A stretch of DNA of 64,000 bases from Salinigranum halophilum (GTDB lineage: Archaea; Halobacteriota; Halobacteria; Halobacteriales; Haloferacaceae). The notes under the pieces were generated by a model. It was not told the origin of the DNA. It worked only from the letters and a program-made list of their open reading frames with translations, and ran no database searches. The position numbers were made by a program, and so were the translations under genes. The DNA is taken from contig NZ_SSNL01000008.1 of NCBI RefSeq assembly GCF_007004735.1, forward strand, positions 62,001-126,000. Reading direction: 5' to 3'. Positions 44,196-54,133 of this stretch are shown here, piece after piece. The first letter of the stretch is position 1, and the number at the start of each line of letters is the position of its first letter.

Positions 44196-44651
44196 GTGAC
44201 GCGGGTCTGTATCGTCGGCTCCGATGACGTGAACCTCCGCTACGAACTCCTCTCGCGGGAGACGTCGCGAGCGGCGCTGTCGACGTACGACCTCGACGAG
44301 CCCTTCTTCAACGCGGTCGCCGTCGACACGGTGAGCCTCGGCGCGGCGGTCGCGCTCCTCAACGACCTGAACTGGTATCTCGTGCGCTTCGCCGACCGGT
44401 CGCTCGTGTGCGACCCCTCCATCGACGAGCAGGAGTGGCTCTCGCGCGACCTCGCGACGAAAGTCAGAGACGGGCGACTCGACCCCGACGAGACCGACGA
44501 GTACGTGGCCATCTTCGGTGTCGTCGACGGCCGACTGGCCGAACCCATGTTCGCCGCACGTGTCGAGGGCGGCCTGCCCGAGTACGACCTCCGCGACGTG
44601 GACGAGACGGTCGTCGTTCGCCTGACGGCCGCGGAGTACGACGCGGGATAA
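44196..44651 (+). CDS. Haloarchaeal conserved protein, 151 residues (DUF5804-like)
   Basis: Starts at GTG 44196 with MTRVCIVGSDDVNLRYELLSRE; a TATA-like CTTTAC near 44169 is 27 nt upstream. It contains SLGAAVALLNDLNWYLVRFADRS. I recall this pattern as DUF5804, a haloarchaeal family without known function; the match is from memory. No membrane helix, cofactor site or catalytic motif is evident. It lies divergent from nothing and convergent with cysK, ending 15 nt from the cysK stop. Confidence 0.6.
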   Translation: MTRVCIVGSDDVNLRYELLSRETSRAALSTYDLDEPFFNAVAVDTVSLGAAVALLNDLNWYLVRFADRSLVCDPSIDEQEWLSRDLATKVRDGRLDPDETDEYVAIFGVVDGRLAEPMFAARVEGGLPEYDLRDVDETVVVRLTAAEYDAG

Positions 44652-44665
44652 CCGCGAACGGGCGA

Positions 44666-45571
44666 TTACGCGTCGAACATCCCGGTCGACATGTAGCGCT
44701 CGCCGCTGTCCCAGTACACGGTGACGACGAGCGGGTCGTCGACACCCGCGTCCGCCAGCCGGCCGGCCACCTGGCGGGCGACGAGGTTCGACGCGCCGCT
44801 CGACTGCCCCACGAGAATGCCCTCCTCGCGCGCCAGCCGCCGGCACTCGGCTTCCGCGTCGTCGATGGTGACGGTCTCGACGTTGTCGAGGAGGTCGACG
44901 TCGAGGTTCGGCGAGACGAACCCCGGCCCCATCCCCTGGAAGTCGTCCACGCCGGGTTCGCCGCCGGAGAGGACGGCGTTGTCGGCGGGCTCGACGGCGA
45001 CGACCTCCATGTCGGGGAACGCCTCGCGGAGGCGTCGACCCGTCCCCGAGATGGTCCCCCCGGTCCCGACGCCGGCGACGAACGCGTCGATCTCGCGGTC
45101 GCCGACCTGTTCGATGATCTCCGGGCCGGTCGTCCGGTAGTGAGCGTCGGGGTTGGCGGGGTTCTCGAACTGTCGAAGCTGGTACATCCCCTCGGCCTCG
45201 AGTTCGTCCGCACGGTCTTTCGCGGCGGAGATGTCGCCGTCGACCAGTTCGATGGTCGCTCCGTACGCCTTCATGATGCCGCGGCGCTCCGGCGACTTCG
45301 ACGAGGGCATCACGACGGTGAGGTCGTACCCCTTCGCCGCGGAGACGACGGCGAGCCCGATTCCCGTGTTACCACTCGTCGGTTCGACGAGGGCGTCGCC
45401 GGGTTCGATGTCGCCGGCCTCCTCGGCCGCTTCGACCATCGCCAGGGCGGGGCGGTCCTTCGCCGACCCGCCCGGGTTCTTCGACTCGACCTTCGCCGCC
45501 ACTGTCGTCCCCTCGGGCGACGAGACCTGTACGAGCGGGGAGCCGACGGTGTCGAGGATGCTCCGGTCCAT
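44666..45571 (-). CDS. cysK: Cysteine synthase (O-acetylserine sulfhydrylase family)
   Basis: A 301-residue PLP enzyme. The PLP lysine is in SKNPGGSAKDRPAL, the substrate loop is TSGNTGIGLAV and the phosphate-binding loop GVGTGGTISGTGR. It forms cysteine from O-acetylserine (or O-phosphoserine in some archaea) and sulfide. The ATG at 45571 fits a TATA-like GATAAACC near 45594 on the minus strand. It shares a divergent promoter with the gene at 45671. Cystathionine beta-synthase-like use cannot be excluded without the substrate. Confidence 0.93.
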   Translation of the reverse strand: MDRSILDTVGSPLVQVSSPEGTTVAAKVESKNPGGSAKDRPALAMVEAAEEAGDIEPGDALVEPTSGNTGIGLAVVSAAKGYDLTVVMPSSKSPERRGIMKAYGATIELVDGDISAAKDRADELEAEGMYQLRQFENPANPDAHYRTTGPEIIEQVGDREIDAFVAGVGTGGTISGTGRRLREAFPDMEVVAVEPADNAVLSGGEPGVDDFQGMGPGFVSPNLDVDLLDNVETVTIDDAEAECRRLAREEGILVGQSSGASNLVARQVAGRLADAGVDDPLVVTVYWDSGERYMSTGMFDA

Positions 45572-45670
45572 ACGCTCGATTGCACAGCCGGTGATAAACC
45601 GGTGACGGACCGGCCGGCGGAGTCGGTGTGGCGTGTCTTTATATACTCGGACACGATTCAATAAGACAAC

Positions 45671-46210
45671 ATGAGTAGTGCAACGGACGAGCGGGTCGCC
45701 CTCCACGAAGACGAATCGTCGGTTCTCGTCCACGGGGCCGCGCTCGCGCCCCGGCCGTCGTTCGACGTAACCGCTCGCCTCGGCAGTGGCCGCCTCACCA
45801 CGGTCGACGTCCGGTTCGGACGTCTCCCACCGGGGTTCGAGCTCGACGCCGAGACGCGGCTGGTCGCGCCGAGCGCCCCCGATGGACTCGATGACGAACG
45901 CGTCTACTCGGTCGGGGGGCCCGACAGTCTGACCGAATACGGCGTCGCGCTCACCCGGGTGTTCGAGGACGTCGACGGTCCGATTCTCGTCGAACTGGAC
46001 TCACTGACCGCGCTGTTACAGCACGCCACGCTCAACGCCGTGTTCCGCTTCGTCCACGTCCTCAGCGGGCGGGTCGACAGGGAACAGGCGGTGCTCGTCG
46101 CCAGCATCGACCCCGGTGCTCACGACGAACAGACGCTCGCGACGATGACCCAGCCGTTCGACGTCGCCGTCACGGGCGAAGACGGCGCGCATCAAATCAG
46201 GCGGCGGTGA
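45671..46210 (+). CDS. KaiC-like protein lacking the P-loop
   Basis: A 179-residue protein with a middle segment DGPILVELDSLTALLQHATLNAVFRFVHVLSGRVDREQA, the Walker-B-to-Q-loop region of RecA/KaiC proteins, and no G-x4-GKS/T anywhere. It resembles the gene product at 35380 in this respect. A strong TATA box (CTTTATATACTC, centre near 45641) lies 30 nt upstream. It is divergent from cysK. Function unknown; such proteins may regulate true ATPase partners. Confidence 0.65.
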   Translation: MSSATDERVALHEDESSVLVHGAALAPRPSFDVTARLGSGRLTTVDVRFGRLPPGFELDAETRLVAPSAPDGLDDERVYSVGGPDSLTEYGVALTRVFEDVDGPILVELDSLTALLQHATLNAVFRFVHVLSGRVDREQAVLVASIDPGAHDEQTLATMTQPFDVAVTGEDGAHQIRRR

Positions 46211-46270
46211 CCGCGACGCCGGAGCGCGTCGCCGAACAGCGTTATATCCTTCCGTTCCCAATCGCGACCG

Positions 46271-46672
46271 ATGAGCGAGACCCAGCGACTCGAGACGATG
46301 CAGCCGAACCCCGCGTGGGACGCCGACTCCTACCCGGACGTGGTCGACGCCCTCTCGCGGGACGGCCTCGTGTTCAAGGTGTGGGGCGGCGACTGGTGCA
46401 AGGACTGCCGGTCGCAGTTGCCCGACTTCGGTGCCGCGCTGGCGGCCGCGGGGGTCCCCGAGGAGAACGTCGGCCACTACCCCGTCGAGAAGGCAGACGA
46501 CGGGTCGAAGGTCGGGCCGGGCGTCGACGAGTACGACATCGAACGCATTCCGACGGTCGTCGTCGAACGCGACGGCGCGGAACTCGTGCGGTTCGTCGAG
46601 GACGCCGACGCCCCCATCGCGGTGTACCTCGCAGAGCGGCTCGCGGCCGACGACATCGAAGCCGACGACTGA
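46271..46672 (+). CDS. Thioredoxin-family protein
   Basis: A 133-residue thioredoxin-fold protein. The active-site WCKDC (two Cys, near residue 43-46) is followed by PDFGAALAAAG, and the cis-Pro region is IERIPTVVVERDGAELVRF. The redox motif CKDC differs from classic CGPC. No signal peptide, so cytoplasmic. A TATA box (CGTTATATCC, centre near 46242) is 29 nt upstream. Convergent with the DUF255 protein that also has a thioredoxin domain, leaving 7 nt between stops. Confidence 0.88.
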   Translation: MSETQRLETMQPNPAWDADSYPDVVDALSRDGLVFKVWGGDWCKDCRSQLPDFGAALAAAGVPEENVGHYPVEKADDGSKVGPGVDEYDIERIPTVVVERDGAELVRFVEDADAPIAVYLAERLAADDIEADD

Positions 46673-46679
46673 GACTCCC

Positions 46680-48782
46680 TTACTCTTCGACCCCGCTTTC
46701 GACCCACGCCAGCGCCTCGTCGACCGACGACTTCGGCGGCGAGCAGGTGAATCCTTCGCAGGCGTACACCGTCGGGCCGTCGCGCGCCTCCCGGCCCGCC
46801 CAGACCGGCGGCGTCTCGTCGAGGCCCAGCACCGAGCGCCACTCGCCGACTCCCGCGTCGGTTGCGGGTCGCTGTGTGACGACGGCCGCGGGCAGGTAGC
46901 GCGCCGCGAGCGTTTCGCGCCACGCCGCGGGTCGCTCGTCGGCCGCGAGCGTGAGTTCGAGCACCCCCTGATGGTACTTCTCGGCGGCGAGCGCGAGCGA
47001 GACGTGCTCCATCGGGTTGCCCTGGATGCGGTTCGCGTGCGTCTCGAGCACCTGCCGTGCGACGTCGGCGAAGTCGGCGTCGGGCACGAAGCTGTCGAGG
47101 TCGAAGAGGAGGTCCACCGCCACCCCGAGCGACGACGGCGTCGACTGGTCCGACAGCTCCTGTGGTCGCGTCACCAGCCCCTCGCCGCTCGCGGGTGTGA
47201 AGTACAGCGTCCGTCGCTCCGCGTCCCAGAACTCCGCTTCGACGACCCGCGCGAGGTCGAGTGCGAACGCGAGGTGTTCGACGTCGCCCGACACCTGATA
47301 CAGGTCGAACGCGCCGCGCGCGAGGAAGGCGTAGTCCTCGAGGAACCCGGGGCCCTTCACGTCGCCGTCCTTGTATCGGTGAGCGAGCCGTCTCTCGTCC
47401 GCGTCCCACAGCTCCTCGCGGACGAACGCGAGCGCCTCGGCGGCCCGCTCGGTGTACGTCTCGTCGAGGACGCGGCCGCCCATCGCCAGCGCCGAGACCG
47501 CCATCCCGTTCCACGAGGCGAGCACCTTCTCGTCTCGCGCCGGCCGAACGCGCTCCTCACGGGCCGCGAAGAGGCGGTCGCGGGCCTCGCCGAGGCGCTC
47601 GCGGACCTCTTCGACGGGAGCGTCGTACTCCTCGGCGAGGTCCGCGAGGCTCGCTGCGAGCGTCAGGACCGTCGACCCGCCCTCGAAGTTCCCGCCGGGT
47701 GTAATACCGTAGTGGTCACAGACGAGACTCACCAACTCCTCGTCGTCGAGGACGTCGGCGACCTGTTCGGGGGTCCACACGTAGAACGTCCCCTCCTCCC
47801 CCCCGCTCCGGGCGTCGAGCGTGCTGTAGAAGCCGCCCCCGGGATGGGAGAGTTCGCGGTCGAGGAAGGCGAACGTCTCCCGAGCGACCTGTGCGTACCG
47901 CTCGGTCCCCGTGAGCTGGTACGCCCCGAGGTAGACCCGCGGGAGGAGGGCGTTGTCGTACAGCATCTTCTCGAAGTGCGGGACGACCCACTGGCGGTCG
48001 GTGGCGTACCGATGGAAGCCCCCGCCGAGGTGGTCGTACAGTCCGCCGTCGGCCATCGCGTCGAGCGTCCGCGTGACCACCTGCAGGGGCTCGTCGCGGC
48101 CGGTCCGGACGTACGACCGCATGAGGAGGTCGAGCCGCGATGGTTGAGGGAACTTCGGCCCCGACGACCCGAACCCGCCGTGCTCGCGGTCGGCGCTGCG
48201 GAGCGCGGCGCTCGTGGCGTTCGAGAGCGCCTCCGAGGAGACCTCTCCGCCGGAGTCGGGCGTCTCCTCCAGTTCGTTTCGGAGTAACGAACTCCACTGG
48301 TCGGCGCGGTTCTCTATCTCGTCTCGGTCCTGTTCCCACGACTCGGCGAGGCGTTCGAGCACGTCCACGAACCCGGGCATCCCCTGCCGGGCCGTCGGTG
48401 GGAAGTAGGTCCCGACGAAGAAGGGCCGGCCGTCGGGCGTCAGCCACACCGACAGCGGCCACCCGCCGCGCCCCGTGGTCCGCTGGCAGATGGTCATGTA
48501 CACCGAGTCGATGTCGGGGCGCTCCTCGCGGTCGACCTTGATGGGGACGAAGTTGTCGTTGAGGAACGCCGCAACCTCCTCGTCGGCGAACGACTCTTCT
48601 TCCATGACGTGACACCAGTGACAGGCGGAGTAGCCGATGGAGAGGAAGACCGGGACGTCGCGCTCGCGCGCTTCCGCCAGTGCCTGCTCGTCCCACGGCT
48701 GCCAGTGGACGGGGTTGTCGGCGTGCTGGCGGAGATAGGGGCTCTCCTCCTCGTCGAGTCGGTTGCGTCCGGCGTGGTCCAT
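46680..48782 (-). CDS. Thioredoxin-domain protein of the DUF255/SSP411 (YyaL/SPATA20) family
   Basis: A 700-residue protein. The N-terminal thioredoxin-like domain has [17 protein letters not shown] and [12 protein letters not shown] (near residue 50). A long alpha/alpha-toroid, glycoside-hydrolase-like part follows ([27 protein letters not shown]). The family is widely conserved with unclear function, perhaps a redox-linked sugar epimerase-like enzyme. The ATG at 48782 is the family start; 48821 is an extension. Full length with no frameshift. Confidence 0.92.
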   Translation of the reverse strand: MDHAGRNRLDEEESPYLRQHADNPVHWQPWDEQALAEARERDVPVFLSIGYSACHWCHVMEEESFADEEVAAFLNDNFVPIKVDREERPDIDSVYMTICQRTTGRGGWPLSVWLTPDGRPFFVGTYFPPTARQGMPGFVDVLERLAESWEQDRDEIENRADQWSSLLRNELEETPDSGGEVSSEALSNATSAALRSADREHGGFGSSGPKFPQPSRLDLLMRSYVRTGRDEPLQVVTRTLDAMADGGLYDHLGGGFHRYATDRQWVVPHFEKMLYDNALLPRVYLGAYQLTGTERYAQVARETFAFLDRELSHPGGGFYSTLDARSGGEEGTFYVWTPEQVADVLDDEELVSLVCDHYGITPGGNFEGGSTVLTLAASLADLAEEYDAPVEEVRERLGEARDRLFAAREERVRPARDEKVLASWNGMAVSALAMGGRVLDETYTERAAEALAFVREELWDADERRLAHRYKDGDVKGPGFLEDYAFLARGAFDLYQVSGDVEHLAFALDLARVVEAEFWDAERRTLYFTPASGEGLVTRPQELSDQSTPSSLGVAVDLLFDLDSFVPDADFADVARQVLETHANRIQGNPMEHVSLALAAEKYHQGVLELTLAADERPAAWRETLAARYLPAAVVTQRPATDAGVGEWRSVLGLDETPPVWAGREARDGPTVYACEGFTCSPPKSSVDEALAWVESGVEE

Positions 48783-48878
48783 GGGTGTGAATCGGTTCCG
48801 TGACGTAAAGACGCCACGCACCGAGGGGTCGAATCTACGTAAATTGTTAACTCTCGACAGTACGAATGCGAAGGGGTG

Positions 48879-49730
48879 ATGAACGCGTTTTCCAGACGTT
48901 CGCGGGTCGTCGTGGCGGCCGTCGCGCTCGGACTCGTGGGGGTTCGGCTCCTGAGCGTCGAGTACGGCGCGCGCGTCGACTCGACCACACTCTTCCTCCT
49001 CGGTACGGCGGCGGCCGTCTTGCTCGTCCCGTGGGAACGGCTCGAGTCGTTCAGAGGCGGGAACGTCGAGATTACCGTGACACGGCCCGAGGTCAAAGCC
49101 GCAGTCGAGACACTCCAGTTAGACAGCCGGCTCGAAACCGAGCAGTTGCTGGCGACCATCGAAACCCTCGGTTCGGACGTCGACACTGCCCGCGGTGGGC
49201 GCGTCCTCTGGGTCGACGACAACCCGCACAAACTCCTGGGCGAGCGACGAATCCTTCGGGCGCTCGGGGTGACGGTCACGACGGCGGCGAGTTCGGAGCG
49301 GGCCGTCGCGATACTCGACGAGGACAACGACTTCGACCTGCTCGTCTCGGACGTCCAACGGGTGGGAGAGAGCTATCGGTACAACGACGGCAACAGGATA
49401 CACGAAGGGGTGAACTTCGTCTGTCGGCTTCGCGACCACGCCGACCCGAACATCGCCAGCATGCGAGTCGTCTTCTACGCCAGCTACCCCTGGGAGAAAC
49501 TGGTCGAATACACCCGACCCGCCAGAGAACGGCTCCCGGAGGCCGACCTCGTGAACACGTCCGGTGACCTCATCGAGGGAGTGATTCGGAACCTCGCAGC
49601 GGTCCGGACGGACCCCATCGAGTACCCCGGAACGACGGCACAGAAGAAACCGACTGCGTACACGACACCGACGTCAGGGATGCCGTCGGTCGACATGGAC
49701 TCGAGAGAGGGTGCCACCGCGCTCGACTGA
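48879..49730 (+). CDS. Response-regulator receiver-like protein with two N-terminal membrane helices
   Basis: A 283-residue protein. Two hydrophobic helices open it ([18 protein letters not shown] and [17 protein letters not shown], roughly residues 10-50), then a linker helix. A receiver-like domain follows: [10 protein letters not shown] with the acidic pair, then [15 protein letters not shown] with the phosphoacceptor-like Asp, then [12 protein letters not shown]. An HTH domain is absent. A TATA-like GTTAAC near 48849 supports the ATG at 48879 over the GTG at 48876. The protein is presumably anchored in the membrane with the receiver inside. Partner kinase unknown; the PAS kinase at 52809 is a candidate. 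Confidence 0.75.
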   Translation: MNAFSRRSRVVVAAVALGLVGVRLLSVEYGARVDSTTLFLLGTAAAVLLVPWERLESFRGGNVEITVTRPEVKAAVETLQLDSRLETEQLLATIETLGSDVDTARGGRVLWVDDNPHKLLGERRILRALGVTVTTAASSERAVAILDEDNDFDLLVSDVQRVGESYRYNDGNRIHEGVNFVCRLRDHADPNIASMRVVFYASYPWEKLVEYTRPARERLPEADLVNTSGDLIEGVIRNLAAVRTDPIEYPGTTAQKKPTAYTTPTSGMPSVDMDSREGATALD

Positions 49731-49839
49731 CGGCGGTCGTTCCGGCGTCGGTACCCGGCCACACGGATACGCACAGCCGTGTACACATCGCTTCGCGCGA
49801 AAGGCAACCTTTACACTCTCGTGCTGAAGTCCTCCGATA

Positions 49840-51126
49840 ATGACGGAGACCGTACTCTTGGTGGGAGGAGGCGGCCGCGAACACGCCATCGCCCGTGCAG
49901 TCGCCGACGACTGTGCCCTGTACGCCTGCGCGTCGAACCGCAACCCGGGCATCGCCCGCCTCGCCGAGCGAGTCGAGACCATCGGCGAGACCGACGTCGA
50001 CGACATCGTCGCCTACGCCGACGAGGTCGGCGCGACGCTGGCCGTAATCGGCCCCGAGTCGGCGCTCGAAGCCGGCGTCGCGGACGCGCTCGACGAGAGC
50101 GGGGTGTACACCTTCGGCCCCCGGAAAGAAGACGCACGCATCGAGACCGACAAGGCGTACCAGCGCCGGTTCATGCAGGAGAACGACGTCCCGGGCTGTC
50201 CGGCGTTCGAGGTGTTCGACGACGTCGAGGCCGCCTGCGACTACATCGACGCGTTCGACGGCGACCTCGCGGTCAAGCCCGCCGGCCTGACAGGTGGGAA
50301 GGGCGTCAAGGTCATCGGCGACCAGGTCGACGAGGCGGGTGCGAAGGCGTACCTCCGCGAGGAACAGTACGACAGAGTCGTCCTCGAGGAACGGCTGGTC
50401 GGCGAGGAGTTCACCGTCCAGGCGTTCGTCGCCAACGGCGACGTCCGCGTGACGCCGGCGGTCCAGGACCACAAGCGCGCCTACGAGGGTGACGAGGGAC
50501 CCAACACGGGCGGGATGGGGTCGTACTCGGACGCCTCGCTCGACCTGCCGTTCATGACCGAGGGTGACTACGCCGCGGCCGTCGAGGTCATCGAGGCCGT
50601 CGTCGACGCCCTGCCCGACTACAAAGGCGTCCTGTACGGGCAGTTCATGCTCACCACCGAGGGGCCGAAGGTCGTCGAGTTCAACGCCCGCTTCGGCGAC
50701 CCCGAGGCGATGAACACGCTTCCGGTGCTCCGGACGCCGTTCCTCGACGTCCTGACCGCCGCCCGAGAGGGCGAACCGCTCCCCGAACTCCACTTCGACG
50801 AGCAGGCGACGGTGTGCAAGTACGCCGTCCCCGACGGCTACCCCACCGACCCCGTCGCGGGGGCGAAGATAACGGTCGACGAGGAGAGCGTCGGCAACGC
50901 CCTGCTGTTCTACGCCTCGGTCGACGCCCGCGAGGACGGCATCTACACCACCACGTCGCGGTCGTTCGCCGTCGTCGGCCTCGGCGACACCATCGAGAAG
51001 GCCGAAGCCGTCGCCGACGGCGCGCTCGCCGCCGCCGGGGAGGGCCTCCGGGTCCGCCACGACATCGGCAAGCACGACCTGGTCAGACGGCGCATCGACC
51101 ACATGAACGAACTCCGCGGCGAGTAA
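49840..51126 (+). CDS. purD: Phosphoribosylamine--glycine ligase (PurD)
   Basis: A 428-residue ATP-grasp enzyme. TVLLVGGGGREHAIARAV opens it, and GGKGVKVIGDQVDEA, EFTVQAFVANGDVRV and VVEFNARFGDPEAMN are typical PurD. It makes glycinamide ribonucleotide in purine synthesis. A TATA-like CTTTACAC (centre near 49811) is 29 nt upstream. Single gene, no other purine genes adjacent. Confidence 0.95.
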   Translation: MTETVLLVGGGGREHAIARAVADDCALYACASNRNPGIARLAERVETIGETDVDDIVAYADEVGATLAVIGPESALEAGVADALDESGVYTFGPRKEDARIETDKAYQRRFMQENDVPGCPAFEVFDDVEAACDYIDAFDGDLAVKPAGLTGGKGVKVIGDQVDEAGAKAYLREEQYDRVVLEERLVGEEFTVQAFVANGDVRVTPAVQDHKRAYEGDEGPNTGGMGSYSDASLDLPFMTEGDYAAAVEVIEAVVDALPDYKGVLYGQFMLTTEGPKVVEFNARFGDPEAMNTLPVLRTPFLDVLTAAREGEPLPELHFDEQATVCKYAVPDGYPTDPVAGAKITVDEESVGNALLFYASVDAREDGIYTTTSRSFAVVGLGDTIEKAEAVADGALAAAGEGLRVRHDIGKHDLVRRRIDHMNELRGE

Positions 51127-51170
51127 CCCCGCCGCACAATCTTCTTCGCCCCTCGTGACGAACGAGGAGC

Positions 51171-52193
51171 ATGGACCGTCCAGCAGACGCCGGAGACCCG
51201 TGGGCCGTGTCCGCGGACGAGTTCCCCGACGACGCGTCACCCGAGACGCAGTTCGCGTTCCTCGTCCGCTACGCGGTTCTCGCCCCTTCCAGCCACAACA
51301 CCCAGCCGTGGCGCTTCTCGGTCGACGACGGCGGGGTCGACGTCTACGCCGACACCGAGCGGTGGCTGCCGGTCGCGGACGCCGACCGCAGAGAACTGTT
51401 CGTGAGCGTCGGCTGTGCGCTCGAGAACCTCCTCGTCGCCGCCGAGCGGTTCGACTTCGACCACGAGGTGACTTACTTCCCGGACGGGACGAGCGACCAC
51501 CCGGACGACGACCGCTTCGTCCACGTCGCGCGGGTCGTGCTCGCACCCGACGGGTCGCGGTCGGCGCTCCGTGGCGGCCTGTTCGAGGCGCTCACCGAGC
51601 GGTCGACGAACCACGGCCCCTTCTACGGCGAGGTGTCGCCGACGACGCGCGGTGCGCTCGCCGAGGCTGTGACCGACGCCGACATCTGGGCCCGGTTCGT
51701 CGAGAGCGCGGAGACGAAGGCGGCGCTCGGCGACCTGGTAACCCGCGCCGACCGCAGACAGTTCGAGAACCCGTCGTACCGGCGCGAACTGGGCGAGTGG
51801 ATCGGCAACGGGGCGCTCGAACCGTCGTGGGTGAAGGCCAAACTGGGGCAGTTGGTGGTGACGCATCTCGACCTCGGCGACCGGCAGGCGGCGACGGATT
51901 CGGTGCTCGTCGAGAGCGCGCCGGTGGTGGTCGCCCTCGGTTCGGACGCGGACACGCTGAGCGCGCGCGTCCGGGTGGGGCAGACGTTCGAGCGACTGGC
52001 ACTGTTCGCGACCACCGAGGGGCTCTCGGTCCATCCGATGAGCCAGGTGCTCGAACTCGCCGACCTCCGCGAGGAACTGGTCGAGACGCTCGGCGTCGAG
52101 ACGGGGGTCGTCCAGCACCTCTTCCGCCTCGGCTACGCGGACCCCGAACCGGGCCGGTCGTCGCGACGGCCGCTCGCGGCCGTCGTGGACTGA
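51171..52193 (+). CDS. Acg-family FMN-binding nitroreductase-like protein
   Basis: A 340-residue protein. APSSHNTQPWRFSV near residue 40 is the FMN-binding signature of the nitroreductase/Acg group, followed by SVGCALENLLVAAERF. The family (Acg of mycobacteria) is linked to flavin binding and dormancy or stress; catalytic activity is often unknown. The ATG at 51171 follows PurD by 44 nt on the same strand, so co-transcription is possible. C-terminal GRSSRRPLAAVVD is typical of Acg proteins. Confidence 0.85.
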   Translation: MDRPADAGDPWAVSADEFPDDASPETQFAFLVRYAVLAPSSHNTQPWRFSVDDGGVDVYADTERWLPVADADRRELFVSVGCALENLLVAAERFDFDHEVTYFPDGTSDHPDDDRFVHVARVVLAPDGSRSALRGGLFEALTERSTNHGPFYGEVSPTTRGALAEAVTDADIWARFVESAETKAALGDLVTRADRRQFENPSYRRELGEWIGNGALEPSWVKAKLGQLVVTHLDLGDRQAATDSVLVESAPVVVALGSDADTLSARVRVGQTFERLALFATTEGLSVHPMSQVLELADLREELVETLGVETGVVQHLFRLGYADPEPGRSSRRPLAAVVD

Positions 52194-52251
52194 GCGACGG
52201 GGGCGACGAACGCAGAGAGGCTTTTTACTCGCCGCTGTCGAAGCCGGAGTC

Positions 52252-52800
52252 GTGACAGACGCCCACGACGGCGCCGACGAGGACGCGAAGACGGGACGCC
52301 GCCACGACCGCCTGACACGGCATCCGACGCGGGGAGACGGCAACTCCCTGATGCGGTGGACCGAAGCGAAGTCGCCGCTCGCGGTGTCGCGGAACTACGC
52401 GGTCGTCCTCCTCGCCCGCGCCTCCCCGAGCCTCCGGCTGAAGAACCACCTCTTCCGGGCGCTCGGGATGCGCGTGGGAGCGGGCGTCGCGTGGGGCTTG
52501 GAGTCGACGCCGGACGTCTTCTGGCCCGAACTCATCACCGTCGAGGACGACGCCATCATCGGGTACGACGCGACGCTCCTCTGTCACGAGTTCCTCCAGG
52601 AGGAGTATCGGACCGGGGAGGTACACGTGGGTGAACGGGCGATGATCGGGGCCGGAGCGGTCGTCCTCCCGGGGGTCCGAATCGGCGCGGACGCACAGGT
52701 GGCCGCGAACTCGCTCGTCGACCGGGACGTCCCGCCGGGGGCGACAGTCGCCGGCGTCCCCGCGCGTGTCGTCTCCCGAGAGGACGCGGCGAACGACTAG
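52252..52800 (+). CDS. Hexapeptide-repeat (left-handed beta-helix) acyltransferase
   Basis: A 182-residue protein starting at GTG. An N-terminal region of about 80 residues (SPLAVSRNYAVVLLARASPSLRLKNHLFRALGM) precedes hexapeptide repeats such as VHVGERAMIGAGAVVLPGVRIGADAQVAANSLV and the typical end PPGATVAGVPARVV. It should be a maltose/galactoside acetyltransferase-like trimer. The TATA-like GGCTTTTTACTC (centre near 52224) lies 28 nt upstream, strongly supporting the GTG. Acceptor unknown. Confidence 0.85.
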   Translation: MTDAHDGADEDAKTGRRHDRLTRHPTRGDGNSLMRWTEAKSPLAVSRNYAVVLLARASPSLRLKNHLFRALGMRVGAGVAWGLESTPDVFWPELITVEDDAIIGYDATLLCHEFLQEEYRTGEVHVGERAMIGAGAVVLPGVRIGADAQVAANSLVDRDVPPGATVAGVPARVVSREDAAND

Positions 52801-52808
52801 GGGAGGAA

Positions 52809-53870
52809 TCAGTCTTCGACGCTCGGCTCCACGGCGTCCTGTTCGACGACTGCGTCGGAGGCGTGCTGGAGGCGGACGGCGAACACCGCGCCCTCAGGGT
52901 CGTTGTCCTCGACCCAGACCGCCCCGTCGTAGTTGTCGACGATGTTGTCGACCAAGAACAGTCCGAGGCCGGTTCCGTGGTGAACGACGTCCTCGTCTTC
53001 GCGGCCGAAGATGAGGTCGCGCTGTGCGGGGGGGACGCCCGGGCCGTTGTCACAGATCCTGATGAGCACGTCGGTCTGCCTGTCGACGGCGTCGACCGTC
53101 ACGCGCGGGACCTCCTTGTCGTTGTGGACCACCGCGTTCTCGAGGAGGGCGTCGAGCGCCGCGGGGAGGAGGTCGTCGGCGTACACGCGCACCCCCGGAA
53201 CGTGGTCGAGCGAGAACTCGGCGTCGGGAAACCGCCGCTGGGCGGCGGTGACACGCTCTTCGAGTGCCTCCGCGAGACGGACGGGGCTGCTCTCGGCGTC
53301 GTACGACTGCTCGAGGAGTTCACGGAGTTTGCGGACGCGGTCGGAGCGGCCGACGACCTGCATCACCTGCTCGCGCGCCCGCTCGAGGGCGTCGAGCGCG
53401 TCGGGGTCGTCCGTCTGCGCCGCGGCCTGGTCGACGTAGCCGTACAGGAGGTTCAGTTCGTTGCGCAGGTCGTGGCGGAGCAGTCGGCTCAGCACGCGCG
53501 AGGTGCTGGCGTACCGGCGCTGCTTCGTCGTGTCGACGAAGACCGCGACGTACCCTTTCGTCTTCCCGCCGACGATGATCGGAGCCGTCGAACCCCGGCC
53601 GTACACCCGGGTGCCGAACTTCGTCTGCAGACCGAACTCACCCTGCCAGGGTTCGCCGCGGATGAGCGTCTCGACGATCTCGTCGACGACGTCGTCGTCA
53701 CCGGCGAGGACCGAGACGGGTTCACCGACCAGTTCATCGCGGGTGTAGCCCGTGAACGACTGCCCCGCGCGGTTGACGTCGCGGACGAGGAAGTTCAGAT
53801 CGAAGATGAGCATCGGGGTATCTGCGCTGTGGAGAGCTTCGACGTAGACAGGCGGGGACAGCGAAGACAT
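52809..53870 (-). CDS. PAS-domain sensor histidine kinase
   Basis: A 353-residue kinase without membrane helices. A PAS domain (residues about 8-120; MLIFDLNFLVRDVNRAGQSFTGYTRDELVGEP) is followed by the H-box SRLLRHDLRNELNLL (phosphorylated His), N-box LENAVVHNDKEV, G1 DNGPGVP and G2 GTGLGLFLV. It is a cytoplasmic sensor kinase of the HATPase type. The ATG at 53870 is chosen; a GTG at 53882 is an alternative. No response regulator is adjacent in the same operon; the membrane receiver protein at 48879 is the only one in view. Confidence 0.9.
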   Translation of the reverse strand: MSSLSPPVYVEALHSADTPMLIFDLNFLVRDVNRAGQSFTGYTRDELVGEPVSVLAGDDDVVDEIVETLIRGEPWQGEFGLQTKFGTRVYGRGSTAPIIVGGKTKGYVAVFVDTTKQRRYASTSRVLSRLLRHDLRNELNLLYGYVDQAAAQTDDPDALDALERAREQVMQVVGRSDRVRKLRELLEQSYDAESSPVRLAEALEERVTAAQRRFPDAEFSLDHVPGVRVYADDLLPAALDALLENAVVHNDKEVPRVTVDAVDRQTDVLIRICDNGPGVPPAQRDLIFGREDEDVVHHGTGLGLFLVDNIVDNYDGAVWVEDNDPEGAVFAVRLQHASDAVVEQDAVEPSVED

Positions 53871-54133
53871 CGTAGGTGTCACCAGTACTGTTCCAGGCGG
53901 CTTAATGCGTCCGATACTACAACGGTTTGAAGAATTTCTGTGAATCTGAACAGAACGCCCGGTGTCGGCCGACGAGCAGGAGGGCGTGAGAGAAACGAGG
54001 GGTCGTCGTCCCGTGCGTGCCAGGCAGGACGACTGAGGGCCGTTTTGGGTCTCGTGCGTGAGGGGTCTCGTGTCTTGTCCGGGTATCGGGACCGCGATTC
54101 AGTCGAGGGGTGTGTGCGCCGTCGTACGTGTAC

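Noticed and set aside
49570-51546. 658-residue frame on the minus strand opposite purD
   Set aside because: Antisense to purD and built largely from Arg/Gly runs, so a shadow.
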